A stretch of 64,000 nt of DNA from Zeugodacus cucurbitae (Eukaryota > Arthropoda > Insecta > Diptera > Tephritidae). A model generated the notes under the pieces. The model saw nothing but the letters and a program-made list of their open reading frames with translations. It searched no databases and was not told the origin of the DNA. Position numbers and translations under genes: made by a program. Below are positions 10,901 through 21,830 of this stretch, piece after piece. The stretch covers positions 67,309,501 to 67,373,500 of the forward strand of contig NC_071667.1 of the NCBI RefSeq assembly GCF_028554725.1. Reading direction: 5' to 3'. Position 1 is the first letter of the stretch. Every line of letters begins with the position of its first letter.

Positions 10901-13017
10901 CGGATAATTTTTTTTTTTTTCTAAGAAAAACTTTGTTTTGGCCCAATACTCAAACGAAATATGTTTTACGAAATAAATTATTTCCACTTAAATTCGTTGC
11001 ATATAATCAGTTTAAATTATAAATTTTCGAATTAGCTAAAAAAATACCTGAAAATTCCTTTCAAAGTACCATCGAAAGCAACAACAAAATTTCATAATTT
11101 CAATACTAATAACAAAATTGATCAACGCTGGCATAAATAAATATGTCACATACTGTAAATACCATTTAAGCACTAATTAGTTGCTCCATATTTCATATTT
11201 ACCATATAATCTACTCATTAATTGTTCGTCAGTTTTACTAGTTTAAGCACACTTAATGACGCTCAGACGCACTTAATAACAAAGTAATAATTTTCTAAAC
11301 TCTAATTAAAGCGATTTTTGTGCGTGAAATTTTAATGTGAGCGTGCGTACTTTTGTATGTGTGTGTTGGTGTGATACTGTGGGTGTATATAGGCGTAAAA
11401 TGAAATAACTAAAAAATCGTGCGTTCACATTTATAATATTTACAAAGTATCGCCCACATTATTGATACGAACACACACATATGTTGTTTGTGTGTGAGGA
11501 TACAAACCTAGCAGTTGCGGTTTGAATTACTAATTTGTGAGAAATGTTTACACATCAATATTTACACAGGCACACGCACAAGCACACACATACACAGACA
11601 CATATCACTAAGTACAAGCATAATCTGTGAAAAAAAATATAGTGTAAATATATATGTATATACATGTGTGTAGAAAAAACGCTGCTACCACAAATGTCAA
11701 CATGATAATTAAATGAAATACGCGCCAATACACAAATACACACACACACATGGCATGCGTGAAATACCCAGCAAGTGAATACTCATACGCCCTGGCGCAC
11801 GCAACCACAACAAGTATTTAATTAGTTATTGACAATGAATGAATGCGTGGAAATCAGGTGTAGGTGCGCAAATAAAAATAAAAATATGGGCGTACAGCAA
11901 TAATTCACTGGCAGCGGCCACTATAACGAATAACTAATAACTAATAATTATTAATGAAAATAATAATAAGTGTTGTTAAGTGGGCACTCGGTTATGCGTA
12001 TGCAGTTCGGTGGGCGTAAATGTTTTGTGCTGAGTTTTGAAGTACGTGCGTTGTGCTGCTACTGCATAGAAAACTAGGGCACACACACACACATATGCAC
12101 TCGCATATATAATCAATTTAATTATTCACGCTCGTTGCGGCAGTTAAATATTTTCCATAAATTGCTACAAATAGTTGTTGTTGTACCTGCATGCATGTTG
12201 GCTTAACTGTGGCACATCAAACCAACTATTATTTTATGAAAATTTCACTCGCACCAAGTCAATGCATAAACATAAATTATAAAATTAGCGCTTAATTAAA
12301 AATTAAATTTGATTCACACACACCTACATTAAAAAGTAGGCTGGCTTGCGGTAGCGACGTGTTCATGCATGCATCCTTATTTAATATATATGCAAATTCA
12401 TATATATTCGGCTGTATTCCACACATAAAACGCACAAAGTATCGAAATTAATATTAATTAATATCAGTGGCTTTGGCAAAAAATCAAATTAAGCTCTTCA
12501 AAATTTATCCATTAATTAATGTTAAGCACATTTAGTTTCATTAGTGGTTGCAGTTGAATAAAGCCGAACAAATAATTGACCGCTAATAATAATTTAAGCT
12601 TGTTATTATGCATTTTTTCTAACCTTGGAAGGTTGTTCTCGGAATGCCAAGCTTATTTTGACTAATATTAAACCTGCTTGAAAGCATTAGAGCAGGTAAT
12701 ACACATTATAATATGTAGAAAAGTAGCAGATTTTAATATTGACCATGTGAAAAAGTTAATTCTTACGCTCGAAGTATTGATATCAATACGTTTTTATTGC
12801 CGCTGGCCTATTTTAGAACTTCCACATACATATATATACATCGCAAATCCTCAAATTTGATATGGAAGGCAGCTTAGGTCAAATATCGTATTAAACTCAA
12901 AAGTGAAAGTGAAAAACGAATTTAATTAATTCTAAATTGAAGGGATTTTCAATAAGAGTGCTAAAAAACGGTTCGAGATATCAATGAATTTTTTTATTCC
13001 TGTGAAAATGCTATATA
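10901..13017. other. Non-coding DNA, no gene seen
   Basis: Contains CA and TG runs, (TA)-rich stretches and a run of TAATAA motifs near 11930-11970. The short frames are not protein-like. The stretch 12950-13015 resembles the flank of the mariner fragment near 14370-14420 (shared GAATTTTTT..ATTCC.TGT), so it may be transposon-derived. Confidence 0.5.
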
Positions 13018-13269
13018 CAGTGTCGGACAAAACTCATTGGACTAAATCGAGTCTCAGACATAATCTGTCATAACTTTTTACATGGATGCATTAGAAGAAT
13101 AATTTTTTTGCAAAAGAAAGATCGCATATTCTATATTAAGAACCAATTCAATTTTATTTTTCAACTTTTATGTACAATTTATAACTTATAACAGAAGGGA
13201 AAAAAGTAAAAATTCTCGCGACATAACTCATTGGACTTTAGCTGAATATGAAAATAAATTCGTTTTATA

Positions 13270-13800
13270 TTAATATTTTATTGGGTAGCTATTATTTTTA
13301 ATGATTGCAGCACATATTTTAGGCATAGATGAAATTAAATTAATAAGATATGTATCATTTATTCCATTCCAGGCTTGTTTCAGGGCATTAAATAGCTTGT
13401 TTTTATTACCGTGGACCTGTTCCCTATTAATCTGCCTGTTGACAATTTCCCATAAGTTTTCAATCGGGTTTATATCAGGAGACTCGGCGGGCCATCTCAT
13501 AACACAAACTTTTTCTTCCAAAAGCCAAGCCTTCACAACTTTTGACGTGTGTTTGGGGTCATTATCATGTTGGAACTGCCAATCAGGCGGCATTTTTTGG
13601 ATGGCGTGGGGTAACATTTGGGTTTGCAGTATATTTTTATATTGGAACCTATCCATGTTCCCTTCTATTTTGAAAATAGGTCCTACTCCCTGCCAGAGAA
13701 GCATCCCCACACCATTATGTTACCCCCACCATGCCTTACGGTACCCTGCAAGTATCGATGGTCTAAACGCTTTCTTGTTGGTCTTCGTACACGTGTCATT
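13270..13800 (-). pseudogene. Tc1-like transposase, C-terminal half, frameshifted
   Basis: Reading down from 13800, one frame gives RRPTRKRLDHRY then GTVRHGGGNIMVWG. The frame then shifts near 13700 and continues GVGPIFKIEGNMDRF, the second-D block FQHDNDPKHTSK, and SPDINPIENLWE, which holds the third acidic residue of the DDE/D triad. The spacing and motifs are those of Tc1 transposases (DDE_3 type). The protein normally runs about 340 residues; only the C-terminal ~175 are here. The frameshift, together with the missing N-terminus and inverted first-D block, shows it is dead. Confidence 0.9.
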
Positions 13801-13882
13801 CCATCTGAGTTCAGGAAAATAGATTTGGAGCAATGGAAGTCAGTATTGTTTTCAGATGATTTCAGATGTATATTTCTGGCCT
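13801..13882 (+). pseudogene. Inverted Tc1 transposase fragment (first catalytic D block)
   Basis: On the + strand this reads KIDLEQWKSVLFSDDFRCI, matching the W..VLFSDES motif around the first catalytic aspartate of Tc1 transposases. In an intact protein this block directly precedes the RRPTRK segment, which here starts on the opposite strand at 13800. The piece has therefore been flipped relative to the rest of the gene. Confidence 0.75.
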
Positions 13883-14440
13883 AGTAATGAAAATAGGAAT
13901 ATTTATCAACGAAAATGGTTTTATTGTTTTTCAAAATATTCTCCATCAAGATTTATACACTTTTGCATGCGCACAAACCAATTTGCGAAGCACTTCTTTT
14001 GAACCTTTTTTTTAAGCGATTGTCAAATTGTGCGGGAACCAACGAGAACAAACCTTTTTTACGGCCAGGTGTTCATGCAATATCGAAAGTATGCTGGTGG
14101 GAGAAATGCATAGGCATGCCTCTATCTGAAGGTATGTTACATGACGGTCTTGCATTATTAGTTCACGTACGGCTGTTTTTGGACGACCTTCACGGAATTC
14201 GTCTTTGAGCGAGCGTCGGCCACGATTGAATTTGTTGTACCAGTTTTTCACAGTGCTATAGGATGGAGCTTCATAGCCATACAAAGATTTTAGTTCATCG
14301 ATGCACTCTTGTGGCGATAATCCACGTCGAAAGTTGTGAAAAATGATTGCACGAGTTAATTGCATTTTTTGGCCGAGATGAATTTTTTAATTCCCTGTAA
14401 ATAAAACAATTCACGATTAAATGACAAATCGTTCTGAGTG
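13883..14440 (-). pseudogene. mariner transposase, internal deletion derivative
   Basis: The minus-strand frame starts at ATG 14365 and encodes the mariner N-terminal helix-turn-helix region: AIIFHNFRRGLSPQECIDEL, then STVKNWYNKFNRGRRSL, EFREGRPKTA and ISPTSILSILHEHLAVKKV, ending at a stop at 14012. Immediately beyond, in another frame, comes the extreme C-terminus KCFANWFVRMQKCINLDGEY plus FEKQ and stop at 13921-13923. The whole catalytic D,D34D core between them is missing. The junction falls in an A-rich stretch at about 14000-14017, consistent with microhomology-mediated deletion. Such deletion derivatives are common for mariner elements. Confidence 0.9.
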
Positions 14441-15170
14441 ATGTTATGCTAAAAAATGTCAAACTTTCCAATGGAAATGTCAGATTGCACCTGGCAACAC
14501 TTAGTGTTGCCTAGGCCGGAAATATATATAGCAACCACGAGCACACTCGCAGAATTCCAGACGCTGAACCCAGCATAAATCGGCCGATAATGCTGTAATT
14601 TCACATTCGATATTCGGACGAAGTTCATCAATCGTCGCTGGCTTGTTGGCATAGACCATAGAAAATAGTCTAACGGCGTCAAATCGCACGACTGCGGCGA
14701 CCAATTTTCTGGACCATTTGTTGAGATAACACCATCACCAAACTTGGTTAAATCGATTATAAAATTTCCTGTGTGGCTTGTGGCACCGTCCTGTTGGAAC
14801 CACATATTGACCAAGTCCATATCATCCGGACCAAAAATATGCGGTTACCACTGAGCAGTAACGATTTCCATTCACAGTAACGTGCCGGTCCTGATCAATA
14901 CAGAAGACGTACGGCCCATAAACTGCACCAAACCGTAATTTTTTCGGGATGCAATGGTGACTCATGGAGTACGTGTGGATTTCTACCTGAACCATAACGC
15001 ATATTTTTCTTTTTGATGAAGCCATTCAGCCAGAAATTAGCCGATCATACATTTATCGTAGCGCTCTTACAGTTGAGTCCACTGACTCCGAATTTCTGTA
15101 GTAAATTTTAATATTTTCGACTCGTTGTTGGGTTGTATATCTTTCCATTATAAAATGGTAAACCTTACTG
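14441..15170 (-). pseudogene. Second mariner-like transposase remnant, different family
   Basis: From ATG at 15148 the minus strand reads MERYTTQQRVENIKIYYRNS then ESVDSTVRALR and stops. After a deletion of the helix-turn-helix/linker region it resumes, out of frame, with pieces matching the middle of this family (a VTVNGNRYCSVVTAYFW segment near 14850), then MWFQQDGATSHTG (second catalytic D, about 14770-14808) and SCDLTPLDYFLW (third D, about 14665-14700), and the tail WVQRLEFCECARG. A palindrome GGCAACAC-TTA-GTGTTGCC at about 14492-14510 follows the gene end. Multiple frameshifts and at least one large internal deletion make it inactive. Confidence 0.85.
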
Positions 15171-18100
15171 AAAAGAAATGTCAAAAGAGAGGGAAAAAAA
15201 TGGCGTCGTTTGCTGTCCATTTCGGTCTTTTGTAGCGTCCAATTTAAAAAAAAAACTGAAAAAAGGACACTTACCACCTGCTTATCTCCTAGGGCACTAC
15301 CAATAGCTATTATTATTAATTTCTTACTAAACATATATTTTTTATTTTTTTTATCAGAGAGAGGATTAACACTAAATTTTAAAACAAGCTCTTCGGATCA
15401 CTAACAGTCCTTGGAGGTAACACATATTTTTACTGGTATACATTGCTGAATATCAATTACCAAAAGAAATCTTGGCAATTTAATAAATTTTTTGAATAAC
15501 ACAATAACTGGATTCCAAACTCAATGAAAGCTAGAGTAGGCCTCCAACAGTTTTTCCACTAAATGAGTGGGCGTGTATTACAAATGGTTTATATGAAATA
15601 CTAATACTCATGAAATATTATAATGAAGAATTTCTTAATGAATTGTTGTGAATACATATAATTAATCAGGGTTTTCAAATAAAATGTTGATTAGAGATTG
15701 GTATCTTAATCAATAAAATGTCATTTAGAATGACAAGTTTTTGAAGGAGAACTGTCCTTCAGGTAGAATTCAAATTATTTACAAAACGAATTATCATATC
15801 AGCATACTCATTCTATATAGAATAATATAGAGCGTACACTAGCCCACACAAAATAAATTTCCTTTTATTGTTATTGCATCAACTGGGAGGCATATATGTA
15901 TGTATATACAATTGATAAATAATTTAATAAACCACTTATTGAGTATTCGTGAAGGCAACTCAACTAACGAACTGTCCAAAATTCAATTAGAACATGCATT
16001 TCCTTTTAACATACTACCAATTCAAGGATTTTGTCAACTCATTTTTGCCACACACTTATCACACCGCACTTCTAAGCATTCTATACACACTATAAACACA
16101 CACCCACATATATGTGCCCCTAATTAAATTGGTGCATATATTAATTTTATAACAACAATTAAATTAATTAATTGAATTTCCAACTACCCAAACAAACAAC
16201 GGACTAAATAAATTGCCAAAAATATTGCATATGTTATTACCAATGAGTCTCACTTAATTGAAGGCGCCGCACTGCTTTCAATTTATGAAACTAAACTTTT
16301 AATGAATTCGACCTCAATCAATTAAAGCAGAAATCAGATTGTGTTAAAGCGAAACTAAGCGCTAAGTGATTAACACACAACACTTTCAAGATTTGCTAGC
16401 AAGCAGGCGGCTGCTGAAATGTTACGTATACGCCATGTGCTCCGGTCAACAAACAAAGAATTCGAAGAAGTGACAGAGATGAAAAATGAGAGCAAATGCT
16501 TGAGTGTGATTGACAAAAAGCATGCAAGTTTGATGGATTACGATGGTGATTTAATGTACATATAGATTTATATACTTATATATATATATACGTTTGTATA
16601 GTATATGAAAGTGAAGGTTCCTCACCTACATTGACAGCACATCAGTGAAACAGTTTGAAGAAACAAAGCAAATAGAAAAATATTGCGAGTTACTTACTGG
16701 CTAGCTCTGCACAACTTAATCTGTCTGTGAGCAAATCTGTCACTTGTACTGAACTTTCTTTTTAGAACTTGGCGTTGTGTCAGCGGTGACTTTGTGACTT
16801 CCGACATCAACTATTTAAGCATGCAAAGCAGCACGAATGTATGTAATTTGCCGTGTGAGTGTGAAACACAGATGAGTTTATGTGTGATGCTTGTCGATTG
16901 ACAGCAAATGAGTTAAATTCACACACATATATGTATATATATTATATATCTATATTATATATTATATACACTGCTGTATGAGTATTTATCCGAGCATTTA
17001 AGTGACGATGAAATTTTCGCAACGGCAATCAATGCTGCCAACGCGTAACTTTGACGAAAGTTACAACAGCTCAGCAAGCGACTAACGGCAACAATTATAT
17101 GTAGACATATGCAGTGACAGCTAACAGCCGACAGGCGTCAACAGACAGCAGACAACTGTAGTCACAGCAAAGTGAATAACATAAAGCGACAACAACAATT
17201 TTAGTTGTCTCGAAATAAAACTAACAATAACAATAACAACAAACTGCTTATACACAAACGCTGTTTCAGCGTTAAAGTCATATAGGCACACACATACATA
17301 TATACACACATGATTTCAACTGAATACGTATATCTGTATCACTCTTAACTGCTTTCAGTACATTTGAGTTGAGTGCTTTGGTTTGAGTTTTGGTTTGAGT
17401 ATTCACGTCTTCTCCATGCTGAAGCTGGCAAGCTTTTTCCGTCGTGTTGGAAGCACTCACATAAATACTATTACAATACAATATTGGCTTGTAAATGCTC
17501 TCTTCTATACAGATACACGTATATGTCTGTATGTGGATTTATTTGCGAGTGACAACTCGAAAATTTGCAGTTAAAATTTAATTAATCAATTAAGCTGACG
17601 ATTTAAGGTAGCCTGGCTGCAAACTCAAGTTGATCCGTACATACGAGTATATATGCATTTGCTTTTGCATGGATACTTGTATGCAGTTGCAAAGTCTCTG
17701 CCAGGAATTGTGCCTTTTTGTGACTGGGCTTTCATGTAAATGTGCATTTCATGTACATATATGGTTATAAATATTTTTTTTCTTCAGAAAACCTTCAACT
17801 AAACCAAAAAAGTTGTGCACAGCCTTTTTCAACACAAAAACAAAAACAATCATTTCACCGAAAATTTTTAATTATTGAATTTGAAATTCAATATTTTCTA
17901 TAATATTTTCAATCATAATCTAATTTCAAGTATCGAATAATATGTGACGGATGACGTGTTCTTAGAAACCACGGCTTCATAAATCACAAATACCTTTGAT
18001 TTTTTAATAGAGGCAAGGACTTTGAGTTCTCATTCTTCTAGTTTCTGAGTCTTTCAAAGTGATGTTCTGACTCTCTGAATTTTAGTCCAATTTTAGAACC

Positions 18101-18290
18101 GAATGTAAACACTCTTCCATGGCTGAGCTGTTCCTTTCTAATTAGTTCTCTCTTGCGCGAACATTTCTGCAAACGCCAACATTCCCAAATAAATTGTTTC
18201 ATTCTTGATTTATTATTGAAGATTGATCCCTTAAGCCGTTTAAATTATCAATCAAACTTCAAGTGTTCCCAATTGCCGCACAGATTTTGA
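15171..18290. other. Non-coding DNA, no gene seen
   Basis: No protein-like frame. The part from 16400 to 17580 is more GC-balanced and contains repeated short TGACAG/GACAGC words; it could include regulatory DNA, but nothing specific is supported. Confidence 0.55.
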
Positions 18291-19219
18291 TACTCTCGCA
18301 ACAAAGTTGCTAAAGAGAGTATAATAGTTTTGTTCACATAACTGTTGTTTGTAAGTAATTTTTTTTGGAAAAGTGGTCGAGACCCGATTTTGGTACATAT
18401 CTCGTAAACTACTAAAGATATATCAATGAAACTCTCAAGAGTCGTTTTCTTCAGTCACTTCCTTATACAGTATAAAAATGGTGGAAATCGGTTTGTAACC
18501 ACGCCCACCTCCCATGCAAAGGTTGTGTTGAAAACTACTGAAAATGCTTTAATTCTCTAAGGAAAAGTATTGAAAAACGTAAATTTCATGATAAAGATGG
18601 TACAGAAGTGCTGCACTCAAAATGATAAACCAAATTTGAAATGGGCGTGGCTCCGCACACTTATGGGTCAAAAACTATATCTGGGACCAATATCAATGAA
18701 ATTTGGTTTCTGATATTTTCCTTGCTTCCCAATGATATGTTGTGAAAATTGTCCAAATCGGTTCACAACCACGCCTACTTCCCATATACCAGAACTTTGA
18801 AGACGGTCTGAATTGTATAAAGTTAGTACTAGTGAAAATATCGGCACAGAACTTTGCAAAAATTATGTTTTTAAATAAATAAAAATCGTCCATAAGTTTT
18901 CAAAACCCTATATATCGAATATGAGGAACGCAGTACTTCTAATAAATTTTTTACCGAAATTAGAGTTAAGTCTCTCAGATATTTTGAAAAAAATTTTGAG
19001 GCAATATGTTTCTTCTAATAATATGTCCCCGTGCCAAAAATGAGTGAAATCGGGTCATAACTTCCCACTGCTCCCAAATACCAAATACTAGGATTTTCAA
19101 ACCATATATATGCCGGATATGTGAGTAAAATTATATATTATATTAATAAAATTAAATAAATAAATTACGAGAGTATAAAATGTTCGGTTACACCCGAGCT
19201 TAGCCCTTCCTTACATGTT
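18291..19219 (+). mobile_element. Second Helentron/DINE-like family, copy A
   Basis: The left end forms a nested hairpin: TACTCTC (18291-18297), GCAAC, loop AAA, GTTGC, then GAGAGTA. The left TACTCTCG is matched by CGAGAGTA near the right end (19168-19175), a subterminal inverted repeat. The right end has the hairpin GTTCGG-TTACA-CCGAGC followed by TTAGCCCTTCCTTAC, the typical 3' end of this repeat group. No open frame. The GTCY tract usual after the 5' end is missing, suggesting an internal deletion near 18350. A second copy lies inverted at 32887-33725. Confidence 0.8.
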
Positions 19220-20599
19220 ACTCTAGCATTATCAGCTCGCAAAAACAAATTTCTATGGTTGCTTCGATCCAAGTCGATACTAGCAGAGTAAATCCAAATG
19301 TAGGCATATATGTTTCATTGTACCCTTATATAAAACACACTATCCATTCGCTATATATTAAGATTTTATCATAGTAACCCAAATTAAGAGGATCTTCAAT
19401 ACTGCTAAGTTCTTTCATTTTAATGTTGGTAGGTTTCAATGTTTGATTATCTAATGTTCAAAGATCGAAGTTTCAACTGATTGAACGTCAACTCCATCGT
19501 TCCATCATCTTTTTTTGTTTCACTGCTTACCTCCATTTAATAATTTGGAGAAGATCTCACTCAAGAAGCTAACCACACCTAATTTTATTTTTAGTTTTCT
19601 TGAAAATATATTTGTATTTATTAATATTAAATTCATATAAATATTTTTAAATTCAATACAAATAATTTCATCAAAAATATAGCTGCCCAACTCCCTCGGT
19701 TATCATTCAATAAATCTATATTATTCAATAAAGTTTCCAACAAAACAATTTCCTCCAACATATAAGGACAATTATTTAGCAGTTCCTTTGCTAACGCAAA
19801 TTAATTTTAATAATAAGTTTCCATCACCATCCATCACTTTGCCTCCGTATCACAGCAAAATTTTCTTAATTCCATGTTATTTCATACAAATTGACAATTT
19901 ATGACTGACACCTACACATTTTACTACCAACAGCAGCAGCAACAACAACACCTATTGGAAACAACTTCCTACGTGTGTGTCAATTAGTCGCATTATTTAT
20001 TGCTGTAATAATGTCTGGTATTCACACAGCATTCGATTATTGATTACAGTGACTGCATTCTTGGCAGCAGAGTTAATTATGACTTCAGCTATTGCAGTGG
20101 ATTGCCGATGTGTGCAACGCCTACACAACAAATGTGCAACAACCGAAAAAAAAGAAAACTCTTGGATATTTGCAGAAAATTGTCAAGTTTGCACATATTT
20201 TCAAAGATATTGTTCGCTCTGCTTTTCGATGTATGTGTGCGTGTGTGGATGTGGATCACTTTCGGTGTGGAATTTCATAAAAAAGATTGACCAACAGGCA
20301 AGCCACATGACAATCATTGCAACCACCCGGTGGGGGCATCTCAACCGCTTAGTAAGGTTCGGTTCTACTTTTGGTTACTCAGCATTTGTCTCTGCAACTC
20401 AACACATGTCAATCACTGGGTCTGTGCACACTCATGCCTTATAAGTTATTTGCAATTTTCCTGCTTGACAATTCGGTTGATGCTGGTGATTGAAGGGTGT
20501 AAATGTGATGGACGTGAATGTCATAAATGTCGTAGCTGGTGTAAATAATATTATTTTTACATGCAAATAGTTGTAATCAAAATAAAAATGGCAATTACT
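19220..20599. other. Non-coding DNA, no gene seen
   Basis: The overlapping short frames at 19977-20548 are cysteine-rich by chance in a GT-rich stretch and lack protein-like codon structure. A CAG/CAA run is at 19930-19953. Confidence 0.5.
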
Positions 20600-21830
20600 T
20601 TTATTTCATTTCTGTAATTTGATTTAAAAAACTATTTGAGTAAAAAATTGCGAAATTCGACACGTATGAGTAAAAATTAAAACTCATGTGAATATCAATG
20701 ATAAACCAATAACTGAATTTTTACTCAAATTAGTACTCAATTTAAACTAATCTATAATTTTAAAGGACTTGATATGGTATTAAATACTAAAATCAAGTTT
20801 AGAAGAAATGAATTAACTCAAGCTTTTCAAAAAAAATAATTCAATTAAAATCCAAAATTGGAGGTAAAACTATAATCTATCATAAAATCATTAAGTTAAA
20901 AATAATAAAAATAAAACTCAATCTGCAAATCGAGATAAAACTCAAATATAAAATCAAAGTGAAACCAAGAATCGAATTGAAAGTGGCTCTACTCTAAAGT
21001 TAGTGGTGCTAATAGTAGACCACTTCTTTATTCATAGGTTCAAATTTAAATAAACAAAAAACTACAATTGGCTCATATATAAACTATCACGAAATTTTCT
21101 ATTTCAACTCAATCTTAAATGATATTATTACTCAAGCTCCTCTCACTCAAAGCACTCAGAGGCCTTAAATTTAAATTTAGACTTAAACTAAAAGCCTTCG
21201 AGGGATTTTAAGCTTACTCAAAATAAAATAAAAGTAAATATATAAAACTCACTCAAACTCTCACTCAAGAAATTCGGAACATTTAACATCGAACGAAAAC
21301 AAAAGTAAAATTATAAATAAAACTCATTCAAGAAATTGACAGAACTTCAATTTAAATTCAGAGCGAGATAAAAATCCTCAGAATCTACTCATAATTTTAT
21401 TACTATTATACCTCAAAACTCACTCAAACATTTATAGCTTGCTTCACTTTATTTCAAATTAAGACTAAAATTCAAAATGTTGCTCAAATTTTACACCTAC
21501 TCAAGTTAAAAATAAAACTCAGACTCAATGAAAAGGCTAAAAAGAGAGTAAAGCTCAAAATTTTATTATAACTATTAAACTCAACTCAAATTTACAAATA
21601 AAACTCATTCAAAATTCCACTCAATGAACTCAGTAAGCATAAATTTTAATTGAAAAGAAGATTAAACGTTACTCAAAAGTTTACAACTACCCAATATTTA
21701 AAGTAGAATTGAAAGAAAATCCCACAATCAAACTCAATATTAATAAGAAACTTTCACTCAAAATCCAATTAATTCAAATACTGACAGTCACTGAAACTGA
21801 ACCCAAAATTGCAACTCATTTTGCCACATA
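20600..21830. repeat. Cryptically simple ACTCA-rich tract
   Basis: The word ACTCA occurs about 30 times on the + strand in roughly 1.2 kb, against about one expected at this base composition; TGAGT is rare. The copies sit in phrases such as AAAACTCACTCAAA and ATTCAAGAAATT without a fixed period. This looks like slippage-grown, now degenerate, simple sequence. No coding potential. Confidence 0.7.

Larger units (their letters stand above)
13018..13882 (-). mobile_element. Decayed Tc1-like transposon (truncated, internally inverted)
   Basis: A terminal repeat begins CAGTGTCGGACAAAACTCAT at 13018, directly after a TA dinucleotide (13016-13017), as expected for Tc1/mariner target sites. The segment AACTCATTGGACT occurs at 13031-13043 and again at 13225-13237, a direct-repeat arrangement like the IR/DR ends of some Tc1 elements. 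The transposase is on the minus strand. The second terminal repeat is absent; the element abuts a mariner fragment at about 13882. Confidence 0.85.

Noticed and set aside
13301..13822. 173-codon + strand frame
   Set aside because: It is the antisense shadow of the Tc1 transposase, which is clearly recognised on the minus strand.
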